Assembly: GCA_963771025.1 (NCBI GenBank)
Contig: CAVYRL010000001.1
Coordinates: 1-64,000 of the forward strand
DNA from: Miltoncostaea sp963771025
GTDB taxonomy: Bacteria > Actinomycetota > Thermoleophilia > Miltoncostaeales > Miltoncostaeaceae
Length of the DNA: 64,000 nucleotides
Direction of reading: 5' to 3'
Position numbers and translations under genes: made by a program. The notes below the pieces were generated by a model that ran no database searches, was not told the DNA's origin, and saw nothing but the letters and a program-made list of their open reading frames with translations. Shown here in pieces: positions 51,983 to 63,005 of the stretch. Each line of letters starts with the position of its first letter. Position 1 is the stretch's first letter.

Positions 51983-53462
51983 CGCCCCGTCCGAGGGCGG
52001 TCTCCCGGCGCTCATCGCGGAGCGCCGCGCCAAGGCTCAGGCTCTGCGAGAGGGTGGGGTGGACCCGTTTCCCCACCGGTTCACGGGTCGCCGGGAGATC
52101 GCGGGCGTCCGCGACCAGTACGCGGCGCTGGAGGCCGGCCAGGAGGGCGACGCGCCGGTGCGCGTCGCGGGCCGCTTGGCGGCGCGCAGAGGCCAGGGCA
52201 AGGCCGCGTTCCTCGACCTGGACGACCGCAGCGGCCGCATCCAGCTGTGGGCGAGCCTCGACCGGCTCGGCGCGGACGCCATGACGGCGCTCCTCGACCT
52301 CGACCTCGGCGACATCATCGGTGTCAGCGGCCCGGTGGTGCGCACCCGGCGTGGTGAGCTGAGCGTGGCGGTGGACGAGGTGACGCTGCTGGCCAAAACG
52401 CTGCGCCCGCCGCCCGACAAGCACGCCGGCCTGCGCGATCCCGAGACGCGCTTCCGCCAGCGATACCTGGATCTGATGTCCGACCCGGACGTCCGTGACT
52501 CCTTCATCGCCCGCTCGCGCGCGATCGCCGGCGTGCGCCGCTTCCTCGACGGGCGTGGGTTCATCGAGGTTGAGACGCCCACCCTCCAGCCGATCTACGG
52601 CGGAGCGGCGGCCCGGCCCTTCGTCACGCACCACAACGCCCTCGACCGCGACCTGTTCCTGCGCATCGCGACCGAGCTCTACCTCAAGCGCTGCATCGTC
52701 GGGGGGCTGGAGAAGGTCTACGAGCTGGGCAAGGACTTCCGCAACGAGGGCGTCAGCCACAAGCACAACCCCGAGTTCACCATGGTCGAGACGTATGAGG
52801 CCTACGCCGACTACCGGGACGTCATGGAGATGCTCGAGCAGCTGGTCGCGACCGTCGCGACCGAGAGCACGGGCGGAACGAGGGTCCCCTGGAAGGGCGC
52901 GGAGATCGACTTCGCGCCGCCCTGGCGCCGCGTGGCCTTCCGCGAGGCCCTGAAGGAGGCCAGCGGCATCGACATCCGCGACCACGCCGACGCCGACGCG
53001 CTGCGCGCCGCGATGCGCACCGCCGGGCTCGACGCCCCGGATGGGCTCCCGTGGGCCAAGCTCGTGGACGGGATCCTCTCCCAGAGCCTCGAGCCCACCC
53101 TCATCCAGCCGACGATCCTGTTCGACTACCCGCTCGAGCTCTCGCCCTTCGCCAAGCGCCGCGAGGACGATCCCGACACCGTCGAGCGCTTCGAGGCCTT
53201 CGCGGGCGGCATGGAGATCGCGAACGCCTTCACCGAGCTCAACGATCCCGACGACCAGCGGGCGCGGTTCGCGATGGCGGCGGCCGACCGCGACGCCGGC
53301 GACGACGAGGCCCAGCCGATGGACGAGGACTTCCTGGCGGCGCTCGAGCACGGCATGCCGCCGACCGGTGGGCTCGGGCTCGGCATCGACCGGCTGGTGA
53401 TGCTCCTGACCGATCGCCACACCATCCGCGAGGTCATCCTGTTCCCGGCGATGAGGACCTGA
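51975..53462 (+). CDS. lysS: Lysyl-tRNA synthetase, class II, probable ACG start
   Basis: A 495-residue class II synthetase. An OB-fold tRNA-binding domain (about 60-170) precedes the catalytic core: motif 2 FRNEGVSHKHNPEF and motif 3 GLGLGIDRLVML. The first canonical start, GTG at 52059, would cut off the conserved N-terminal helix LIAERRAKAQALREGGVDP. The frame upstream, back to a stop near 51907, has no ATG, GTG or TTG. The ACG at 51975, 5 bases after GGGGGA and overlapping the greA stop by 8 bases, gives (M)TDAPSEGGLPALIAERR, a normal LysS N-terminus. An ATC at 52014 is a weaker alternative. Confidence 0.93.
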   Translation, partial: TTDAPSEGGLPALIAERRAKAQALREGGVDPFPHRFTGRREIAGVRDQYAALEAGQEGDAPVRVAGRLAARRGQGKAAFLDLDDRSGRIQLWASLDRLGADAMTALLDLDLGDIIGVSGPVVRTRRGELSVAVDEVTLLAKTLRPPPDKHAGLRDPETRFRQRYLDLMSDPDVRDSFIARSRAIAGVRRFLDGRGFIEVETPTLQPIYGGAAARPFVTHHNALDRDLFLRIATELYLKRCIVGGLEKVYELGKDFRNEGVSHKHNPEFTMVETYEAYADYRDVMEMLEQLVATVATESTGGTRVPWKGAEIDFAPPWRRVAFREALKEASGIDIRDHADADALRAAMRTAGLDAPDGLPWAKLVDGILSQSLEPTLIQPTILFDYPLELSPFAKRREDDPDTVERFEAFAGGMEIANAFTELNDPDDQRARFAMAAADRDAGDDEAQPMDEDFLAALEHGMPPTGGLGLGIDRLVMLLTDRHTIREVILFPAMRT

Positions 53463-53530
53463 CCGGCGTTTCCCCAATCCCTCGCGCGGGCACCTCAAGG
53501 GAGTCCAGAAAACGACGCGATGGGGGTTCG

Positions 53531-53716
53531 ATGAGCGAGTCAGGGAAGGCCGAAGAGGCAAAGGGCCGGGTCAAGGAAGCCGCCGGAGCGTTGACGGGCG
53601 ACGAGCAGCGCAAGGACGAGGGCCGGGCCGATCAGGCCGAGGGCAAGCTGCGCCAGGCCGGCGAGAAGGTGGCGGACGCGGCAAAGGACGTCAAGGACGC
53701 GGTAACCAAGCGGTAG
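53531..53716 (+). CDS. CsbD-family stress protein
   Basis: A 61-residue hydrophilic, Lys/Glu/Ala-rich protein: GKAEEAKGRVKEAAGALTGD followed by a second repeat-like half. This is the CsbD pattern, general-stress proteins of unknown mechanism. There is no strong ribosome-binding site before the ATG at 53531. A 34-residue membrane-protein gene follows 30 bases later. Confidence 0.88.
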   Translation: MSESGKAEEAKGRVKEAAGALTGDEQRKDEGRADQAEGKLRQAGEKVADAAKDVKDAVTKR

Positions 53717-53746
53717 TTCCGGCTCCGAGCGGAGGAGGACAGACCC

Positions 53747-53851
53747 ATGAAGCGCACCCTCTACGCGGTGCTCGGGATGGTGACCTGGTGGGCCGGCAAG
53801 CGGTACGTCCGCCGGCGCGTGTCGGGCATGCGACCGTCCCTCAGCAGGTAG
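53747..53851 (+). CDS. Tiny single-helix membrane protein
   Basis: A 34-residue protein, MKRTLYAVLGMVTWWAGKRY and a basic tail ending PSLSR. One hydrophobic helix (about 5-16) is followed by an Arg-rich cytoplasmic tail. GGAGGAGG lies about 9 bases before the ATG, one of the best ribosome-binding sites in the window, which supports real translation. It probably shares a transcript with the CsbD gene. Family unknown. Confidence 0.65.
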   Translation: MKRTLYAVLGMVTWWAGKRYVRRRVSGMRPSLSR

Positions 53852-53875
53852 GTCCCCGGGGCCGGGGGCGTGCGC

Positions 53876-53881
53876 TATAGT
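53876..53881 (+). promoter_or_regulatory. -10 box for rpsR
   Basis: TATAGT, 38 bases before the rpsR ATG. The leader contains GAGGAG 3 bases before the ATG. No clear -35. Confidence 0.45.
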
Positions 53882-53919
53882 CCCCGGCCGTTCGCAGGAC
53901 CGAGAACACTGAGGAGCGG

Positions 53920-54198
53920 ATGGCAAAGCCAAGAGGCCGAGCGCGATCGAAGACCAAGGGACGCAAGGGCGGTGCGCCCGCGCAGCGCAAGCGTCGCCCG
54001 CAGCTCGCTGCGGAGGAGATCGACTGGAAGAACTACCCGTCGCTCCGGCGTTTCGTGAGTGAGCGGGGCAAGATCCGCTCCCGCCGGATCACGGGGCTCT
54101 CGCGTCGCCAGCAGTCGCTGGTCGCGAAGGCCGTGAAGCGGGCCCGCACCATGGGTCTGCTGGTCTACCCCGATCAGGACCGGCGCGTCCGCCACTAG
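53920..54198 (+). CDS. rpsR: 30S ribosomal protein S18, cysteine-free form
   Basis: A 92-residue S18. The core EEIDWKNYPSLRRFVSERGK, RSRRITGLSRRQQ and AVKRARTMGLLVYP is canonical; a 30-residue Arg/Lys-rich N-terminal extension precedes it. It has no Cys, so it is the zinc-independent type. It is not beside rpsF, ssb or rplI as usual, which suggests either a relocated gene or a second, zinc-starvation copy. Confidence 0.93.
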   Translation: MAKPRGRARSKTKGRKGGAPAQRKRRPQLAAEEIDWKNYPSLRRFVSERGKIRSRRITGLSRRQQSLVAKAVKRARTMGLLVYPDQDRRVRH

Positions 54199-54516
54199 CG
54201 TGGCGGGCGTCGCTCGGTACGTCCGGGCGGCTCTTCATGATTGCCGGATGAGATCGGCGCTCATGTCCGGGTCAACCGTTCCACCGGGGAGTTCGGGTCC
54301 GTGCGAACGGGGGGCGATTTCCCGCTTCGCAGCCGCGATCTTTGAGAAGGCTCCGCCGGTCGCCGATGCAGGGGGCGAAAAGGGGGGTCGTGCTAAGCTG
54401 GCCTCACGTCAGCACCACGACGCATCCTCGTTGTCCCGCACTCTCCAACGCCCGTCGTACCCCGCCGGCGCGGTTTTCGCGTCTTCGGGAACGGGTGAGT
54501 AGGAAGGGGAATCCCG
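54199..54516 (+). promoter_or_regulatory. clpC upstream region with promoter
   Basis: A 318-base gap without a supported gene. TAAGCT at 54394-54399, with an extended -10 TG two bases before it, is the best -10 for clpC and gives a leader of about 110 bases; the ribosome-binding site GGAAGGGGAA lies just before the ATG at 54517. I could not identify a CtsR or ClgR operator with confidence. Confidence 0.45.
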
Positions 54517-57043
<2,527 letters not shown>

Positions 57044-57045
<2 letters not shown>

Positions 57046-57062
57046 TCCCCGAGCGGGGGATT
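57044..57062 (+). terminator. Hairpin at the clpC stop
   Basis: AATCCCC (57044-57050) pairs with GGGGATT (57056-57062), 5-base loop. It lies in the 38-base gap before radA and may only attenuate read-through. Confidence 0.45.
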
Positions 57063-57083
57063 CGCGCGGCGACGCGCGCACGG

Positions 57084-58424
<1,341 letters not shown>

Positions 58425-58440
58425 GCTGTCTGTCCTGTCG

Positions 58441-59004
58441 ATGACGAGTGAGGGGGCGCGGTTGTACGAGGTCGGCGACAAGGTCGTGTACCCGCATCAC
58501 GGTGCGGGGAACATCATCAAGAAAGAGCAGAAAGAGATCCTCGGGCAGCGGCGCGAGTACCTCACGATTCAGATCCTCTACAACGACATGACCGTCATGG
58601 TCCCGACGGAGAACGCCGACTCGGCGGGGCTCCGCAAGGTGATCGGCGAGGAGACGGTGGACGAGGTGCTGGCCGTGCTGCGCGACGACGGCACCCAGAT
58701 GCCGAAGAACTGGAACCGCCGTTTCAAGCACAACCGCGACAAGATCAAGACCGGCGACATCTTCGAGCTGGCCGAGGTGGTCCGCAACCTGTCCATCCGG
58801 GACCTGGACAAGGGTCTCTCGACGGGTGAGAAGCAGATGTTCGGCCGGGCCAAGAAGATCCTCGCCAGCGAGCTGATGTACGCGCGGGACATGGAGGAGC
58901 AGGAGGCGATCGATTTCCTCGAGAACCTTCTGGGCGACATCGGCCAGGACCGCGCGGACGACGAGGCCGCAGGCGTAAGTGGGGCGGAAGCGCTAGTCGA
59001 GTAG
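58441..59004 (+). CDS. carD: CarD-family transcriptional regulator
   Basis: About 187 residues. The RNA-polymerase-interacting Tudor-like domain begins YEVGDKVVYPHHGAGNI and ends near NADSAGLRKV; the rest is the helical DNA-binding domain (NWNRRFKHNRDKI, ASELMYARDMEEQEAI). It stabilises open complexes at housekeeping promoters. The ATG at 58441 is taken; a TTG at 58462, with GAGGGGG 5 bases upstream, starts exactly at the conserved domain and may be the real one. Confidence 0.94.
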   Translation: MTSEGARLYEVGDKVVYPHHGAGNIIKKEQKEILGQRREYLTIQILYNDMTVMVPTENADSAGLRKVIGEETVDEVLAVLRDDGTQMPKNWNRRFKHNRDKIKTGDIFELAEVVRNLSIRDLDKGLSTGEKQMFGRAKKILASELMYARDMEEQEAIDFLENLLGDIGQDRADDEAAGVSGAEALVE

Positions 59005-59121
59005 CCGAGCGGGCGGCTACCGTACCGCGGGGTAGGCATTCGGGGGTAACGGGACGGGGAAGGGCTAAAAGGGGATGACGGGGTACCCGCTCGCTGGCCG
59101 GGCGCAGAACGTGAGAGCAGC

Positions 59122-60171
59122 GTGCTGATCGTCGTCAGCCGGATCGTGCTCGCCCTACTGGGTGGGCTCGGTGCGTACCAGATCGGGAGTGCCCTTCCCC
59201 TGGACTCGTGGTTCTCGTCGCCGTGGCGCTACGCCGCCTGGGCGGCGATCACCGTGGTGGGCGCGCTGGCGGGCCTCCTTCTGGGAGGCGTGTTCGGCCG
59301 CTGGCTCCGCGACCGCCTGCGCGCGATCGACCGCGCTGCCGATCGGCGGTCCGCCGCCGAGCTGATGGTCGGCGCGCTCGGTCTCGTCGTCGGCCTCGTC
59401 GCCGCGGCCCTCGCCGGCGTGGCCGTCGCGCAGCTGCCGATCATCGGGCCCTACCTGCTGCTGCCGGTCGTGCTGGTGGTGGCCTTCGTGTTCAGCCGCA
59501 TCGCCGCGCGGCGGCATGTGGACATCCTGCGCCTCGTGGGCATCCGCTCGCGCAACACGCCTGCCAACGCCCCGACGCGGCTCATCGACACGAGCGCCAT
59601 CATCGACGGGCGCCTGGTGGACGTGCTGCGCACCAAGTTCCTCTCCGGGGCCATCGTGATCCCCGACTTCGTGCTCGACGAGCTCCAGCGCGTGGCCGAC
59701 TCCGCGGACGGGCTCAAACGCGCGCGCGGCCGGCGCGGGCTGGAGATCGTGTCGGAGCTCAAGAGCGCCGCGAACGGCGGCTTCTCGGTGCGCGAGGCCG
59801 ACTACCCCGGCGTGGAGGGCGTGGACGCCAAGCTCGTACGGATGGCGCAGGACGTCGGCGCGTCGATCGTGACCACGGACTACAACCTCAACAAGGTCGC
59901 CCAGATCCAGGGCGTCGAGGTGCTGAACGTCAACGAGCTCGCCAACGCGCTGAAGCCCGCCGTGCTGCCGGGCGAGCCGCTTCAGGTGAAGGTGATCCGC
60001 GAGGGGCGGGAGTACGACCAGGGGGTTGCGTACCTCCAGGACGGCACCATGATCGTGGTCGAGGGTGGGCGCTCGGCCGTGGGCAAAGAGGTCACCGTCG
60101 AGGTGACCAGCGTCCTCCAGAGCCCCTCTGGGAAGATGATCTTCACCCGCATGCCCGGCTCCTCCGACTGA
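59122..60171 (+). CDS. Membrane PIN-TRAM protein (YacL-like)
   Basis: A 349-residue protein. Four membrane helices (about 2-20, 34-58, 75-100, 105-125) precede a PIN nuclease domain (about 150-270) with the acidic residues in RLIDTSAIIDGR, VLDELQ and VTTDYNLNK, and a C-terminal TRAM RNA-binding domain (about 283-345). Related to YacL-type proteins next to carD and ispD in many Gram-positives. The GTG at 59122 has GAGAG upstream. Confidence 0.9.
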   Translation: MLIVVSRIVLALLGGLGAYQIGSALPLDSWFSSPWRYAAWAAITVVGALAGLLLGGVFGRWLRDRLRAIDRAADRRSAAELMVGALGLVVGLVAAALAGVAVAQLPIIGPYLLLPVVLVVAFVFSRIAARRHVDILRLVGIRSRNTPANAPTRLIDTSAIIDGRLVDVLRTKFLSGAIVIPDFVLDELQRVADSADGLKRARGRRGLEIVSELKSAANGGFSVREADYPGVEGVDAKLVRMAQDVGASIVTTDYNLNKVAQIQGVEVLNVNELANALKPAVLPGEPLQVKVIREGREYDQGVAYLQDGTMIVVEGGRSAVGKEVTVEVTSVLQSPSGKMIFTRMPGSSD

Positions 60172-60180
60172 GCCGCCCGG

Positions 60181-60900
60181 TCAGCCGGGGCCGACCAGCC
60201 ATTGCGCGAGACCGACGCCGGCGTGCGGGTTGCCGGCCGGGACGCCCTCGTGCTTCGCGAATGCGAACACCGGCCGGGCGGCCGACTCGCGCTCGAGCAG
60301 ATCACGCCAGCCCTGGCGCGCCTCGTCGGAGTAGCGCTCGGCGCGCAGGCGCACGTAGGCCACCGGCCCCGGCGGCAGGCGCTCCGGCACCCCGCCGGCG
60401 GTCTCGGAGATGCACACCGTGCCGCCCGCGGCGGCGATGCGGTCGGTGACGGCGTCGTCGTGCCACGATTCGCTGCGGAACTCGAGCGCCACCCGCAGCC
60501 CGGGCGGCAGGCACGCCAGCAGGTCGGCCAGCACGCCGTCGTCGCGACGGCGGGTGGGAGGGAACTGCAGCAGCACGACGCCGAGGCGGTCCCCGAGCCC
60601 GGTGAGGGATTCCAGGAACCGCTCGAGGAATTCACCGGCCCCCTCACCCGGCGGCAACACCCGCGAGTGCGTCAGCCGGCGGTGCGCCTTGACCGCGAAG
60701 CGGAATCCCGCCGGCGTCTCTGCCGCCCAGCGCGCCACGGTCGACTCGGATTGCACACGGTAGAAGGTCGCGTTGATCTCGCACGCGGTCAGCTCGCTCG
60801 CGTAGTGGGCGAGGAAGCCCCTCTGCGGCAACGTCGCGGGATAGAAGGCGGGCTTCCACTCGGGATATGCCCATCCCGAGGTTCCGACGTGCAGGCTCAC
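60181..60900 (-). CDS. DUF72-family protein
   Basis: A 239-residue TIM-barrel-like protein of the DUF72/YecE family: HVGTSGWAYPEWKPAFYP, CEINATFYRVQS, FAVKAHRRLTHSR, LLQFPP and FRSESWH are conserved. Function unknown. The GTG at 60900 has GGAG 7 bases upstream. It interrupts, on the opposite strand, the otherwise collinear carD to cysS run, so it may be an insertion. Confidence 0.88.
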   Translation of the reverse strand: MSLHVGTSGWAYPEWKPAFYPATLPQRGFLAHYASELTACEINATFYRVQSESTVARWAAETPAGFRFAVKAHRRLTHSRVLPPGEGAGEFLERFLESLTGLGDRLGVVLLQFPPTRRRDDGVLADLLACLPPGLRVALEFRSESWHDDAVTDRIAAAGGTVCISETAGGVPERLPPGPVAYVRLRAERYSDEARQGWRDLLERESAARPVFAFAKHEGVPAGNPHAGVGLAQWLVGPG

Positions 60901-60973
60901 GGCAGGACTCCGTCTCGATGACATCATTCGCCGGCGCGACCGATCCGTCCCGGCCGTCCCGCGAGGAGTGATT

Positions 60974-61666
60974 GTGCCCAAGTTCACCAGTGCCGTCGTC
61001 GTGGCCGCGGGCGCGGGGGTTCGTCTGGGCGGCGACGTCCCCAAGGCGCTCACGTACCTCGCCGGCCGGCCGATGCTGCTGTGGAGCGTCGAGGCCCTGC
61101 GCGCGAGCGACCGTGTCGACGAGATCGTGGTGCTCGCGCCGGCGGGCCGGGAGGACGAGATGCGCGACGCGCTCGGCCCCCTCCGGCCCGATGAGCGCAT
61201 CACGGCCGGTGGCGCCAGCCGCGCGGAGTCGGTGCGCGAGGGGGTGCGCGCCGTATCCCCGCGGGCCGCGCGGATCCTGGTGCACGACGCGGCGCGCCCC
61301 CTGGTGTCGCCCGCGTTGATCGAGGCGGTCCTGGCCGCCATGGAGGGCGTCGACGGGACCATCGCCGCCGCGCCGGCTCCCGACACGCTCAAGCGGGCGG
61401 CCGCGGACGGGCTGGTCGCCGGCACCGTGGCCCGCGCCGGGCTGTGGGGCGCGCAGACACCCCAGGCCTTCTGGGCGCCTGCCCTGCGGGCCGCCATCAC
61501 GGCGGCCGAGGCCCAGGGGCGGCTGGCCGACGCCACCGACTGCGCCTCGCTGATCGAGGCCGTCGGCGGCTCCGTGCGCCTGGTCGCGTCGCTCGAGCCC
61601 AACCTCAAGGTGACCACGCCCGCCGACGCCGGGCTGGCGGCCGCGCTGCTCACGGCACGCCAGTAG
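60974..61666 (+). CDS. ispD: MEP cytidylyltransferase
   Basis: A 230-residue enzyme making CDP-ME in the non-mevalonate isoprenoid pathway. VVVAAGAGVRLGGDVPKAL is the CTP loop, with VHDAARPLVSPALI and the closing NLKVTTPADAGLAAALL. The GTG at 60974 follows GAGGAG at 5 bases, better than the GTG at 60968. It works with ispF downstream and the polyprenyl synthase at 36.7-37.6 kb. Confidence 0.94.
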   Translation: MPKFTSAVVVAAGAGVRLGGDVPKALTYLAGRPMLLWSVEALRASDRVDEIVVLAPAGREDEMRDALGPLRPDERITAGGASRAESVREGVRAVSPRAARILVHDAARPLVSPALIEAVLAAMEGVDGTIAAAPAPDTLKRAAADGLVAGTVARAGLWGAQTPQAFWAPALRAAITAAEAQGRLADATDCASLIEAVGGSVRLVASLEPNLKVTTPADAGLAAALLTARQ

Positions 61667-61682
61667 GGTTACGCGCGATCTC

Positions 61683-62544
61683 GTGCTGACCGACTATCAC
61701 ATGCATCTGCAACCCGACGGCGTGCGCGCCCGCGCCGAGGCGGCGGATCGTTGGGCGGCGCAGGGGGGGCACCTGTCGCGCGGATGGATCGGCGCATACG
61801 TGGAGCGGGCACGATCGCGGGCCGTGTCCGAGATCGCCATCACGGAGCACGTGCACCGCTTCGCGCAGGCGCGCGAGTGGCTGGACAACCCCTGGTGGCG
61901 CGAGGAGGCGACCGAGGACGTGGACGCCTACTGCGACGGCATCCTCGCGGCCCGTGAGGACGGGCTGCCGGTGCTGGTCGGCGTGGAGATGGACTGGCTG
62001 CCGGACCGCGCCGAGGAGATCGCCGCGTTCCTCGCCGACCGCCCGTTCGACATCGTGCTGGGCTCGGTGCACTGGCTCGGCGGGCGGGGAGTTCGACCAT
62101 CCGGACTTCCCGGCCTGGGACGACATGCCGGCCGAGCGGGTGTGGGGTGAGTACCTGGACGCGCTCGTCGCCGCCGCCCGGTCGGGGCTCTTCGACGTCC
62201 TTGCCCATCCCGACCTGCCGAAGGTGTTCGGTCACCGCATGCCGCCGGGGCTCGACGGGCGCCTGGACGAGGCGATCGCGGCGATCGCGGCGACGGGGAT
62301 CGCGATCGAGTGCTCGTCGGCCGGCTTCCGCAAGCCGATCGGTGAGCTGTACCCCGCGCCGGGACTGCTCGCGCGCCTCAACCGGGCCGGTGTGCCCGCG
62401 ACGCTGGCCAGCGATGCCCACGCCCCGGAGGACGTCGCTCGTGACTACCCCACCGCGGTCGCCGCGCTGCGTGGCGCCGGGTACGAGACGATCACCCGCT
62501 TCTCGCGGCGCGAGCCGACCCAGGTGCCCGTGCGATGGGGATGA
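61683..62544 (+). pseudogene. PHP-domain phosphoesterase with a one-base frameshift
   Basis: A histidinol-phosphatase-like PHP protein of about 286 residues if repaired. The first part (61683 to about 62085) has DYHMHLQ, TEHVHRF, GVEMD and LGSVHW; the second, in another frame from about 62086, has GEFDHPDFPAWDD, VLAHPDLPK and LASDAH. One extra base in GGCGGGCGGGGAG, equivalent to the C at 62085, separates them. The conserved metal ligands are all intact on either side, so a sequencing or assembly error in the G-run is as likely as a true mutation. It overlaps ispF by 4 bases. Confidence 0.8.
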
Positions 62545-63005
62545 GGGTCGGCAACGGCGTCGACGCCCACCGTCTGACCCCGGGCCGTCCCCTGATGCTC
62601 GGCACGATCGCCATCGACCACCCCGAGGGCCTCATGGGTCACTCGGACGGCGACGTGGTGGCCCACGCGCTGTGCGACGCCCTGCTCGCGGCCGCCGGGC
62701 TGCCCGACATCGGGGCTCTGTTCCCCCCCGGGGACGCCGAGTGGGAGGGCGCCTCCGGCGAGCGCCTGCTGTCGATCGTGGTGGAGCGGGTGCGCGCGAG
62801 CGGCTGCACGGTGGCCAACGCCCACGCCGTCGCGATCTGCGAGCGCCCGCGCCTGGCGCCCCACCGCGCGGCCATGCAGGACGCCCTGTCGCGCATCGTG
62901 GGCGCCCCGGTCACGGTCCATGCCACGACCACCGACGGCATGGGCGCGACCGGCCGGGGCGAGGGCATCGCCTGCCAGGCCGTCGCCCTCGTGGAGGCGC
63001 CGTGA
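62541..63005 (+). CDS. ispF: MECDP synthase
   Basis: A 154-residue trimeric cyclase of the MEP pathway. VGNGVDAHRLTPGRPLMLG holds the metal ligands, GHSDGDVVAHALCDALL follows, and ATTTDGMGATGRGEGIACQA closes the site. The ATG at 62541 overlaps the upstream stop (ATGA); an ATG at 62535 is also possible. It ends in GTGA with cysS. Confidence 0.95.
   Translation: MRVGNGVDAHRLTPGRPLMLGTIAIDHPEGLMGHSDGDVVAHALCDALLAAAGLPDIGALFPPGDAEWEGASGERLLSIVVERVRASGCTVANAHAVAICERPRLAPHRAAMQDALSRIVGAPVTVHATTTDGMGATGRGEGIACQAVALVEAP

Noticed and set aside
54199..54516. CtsR or ClgR operator upstream of clpC
   Set aside because: No tandem heptamer or convincing inverted repeat of either regulator was visible.
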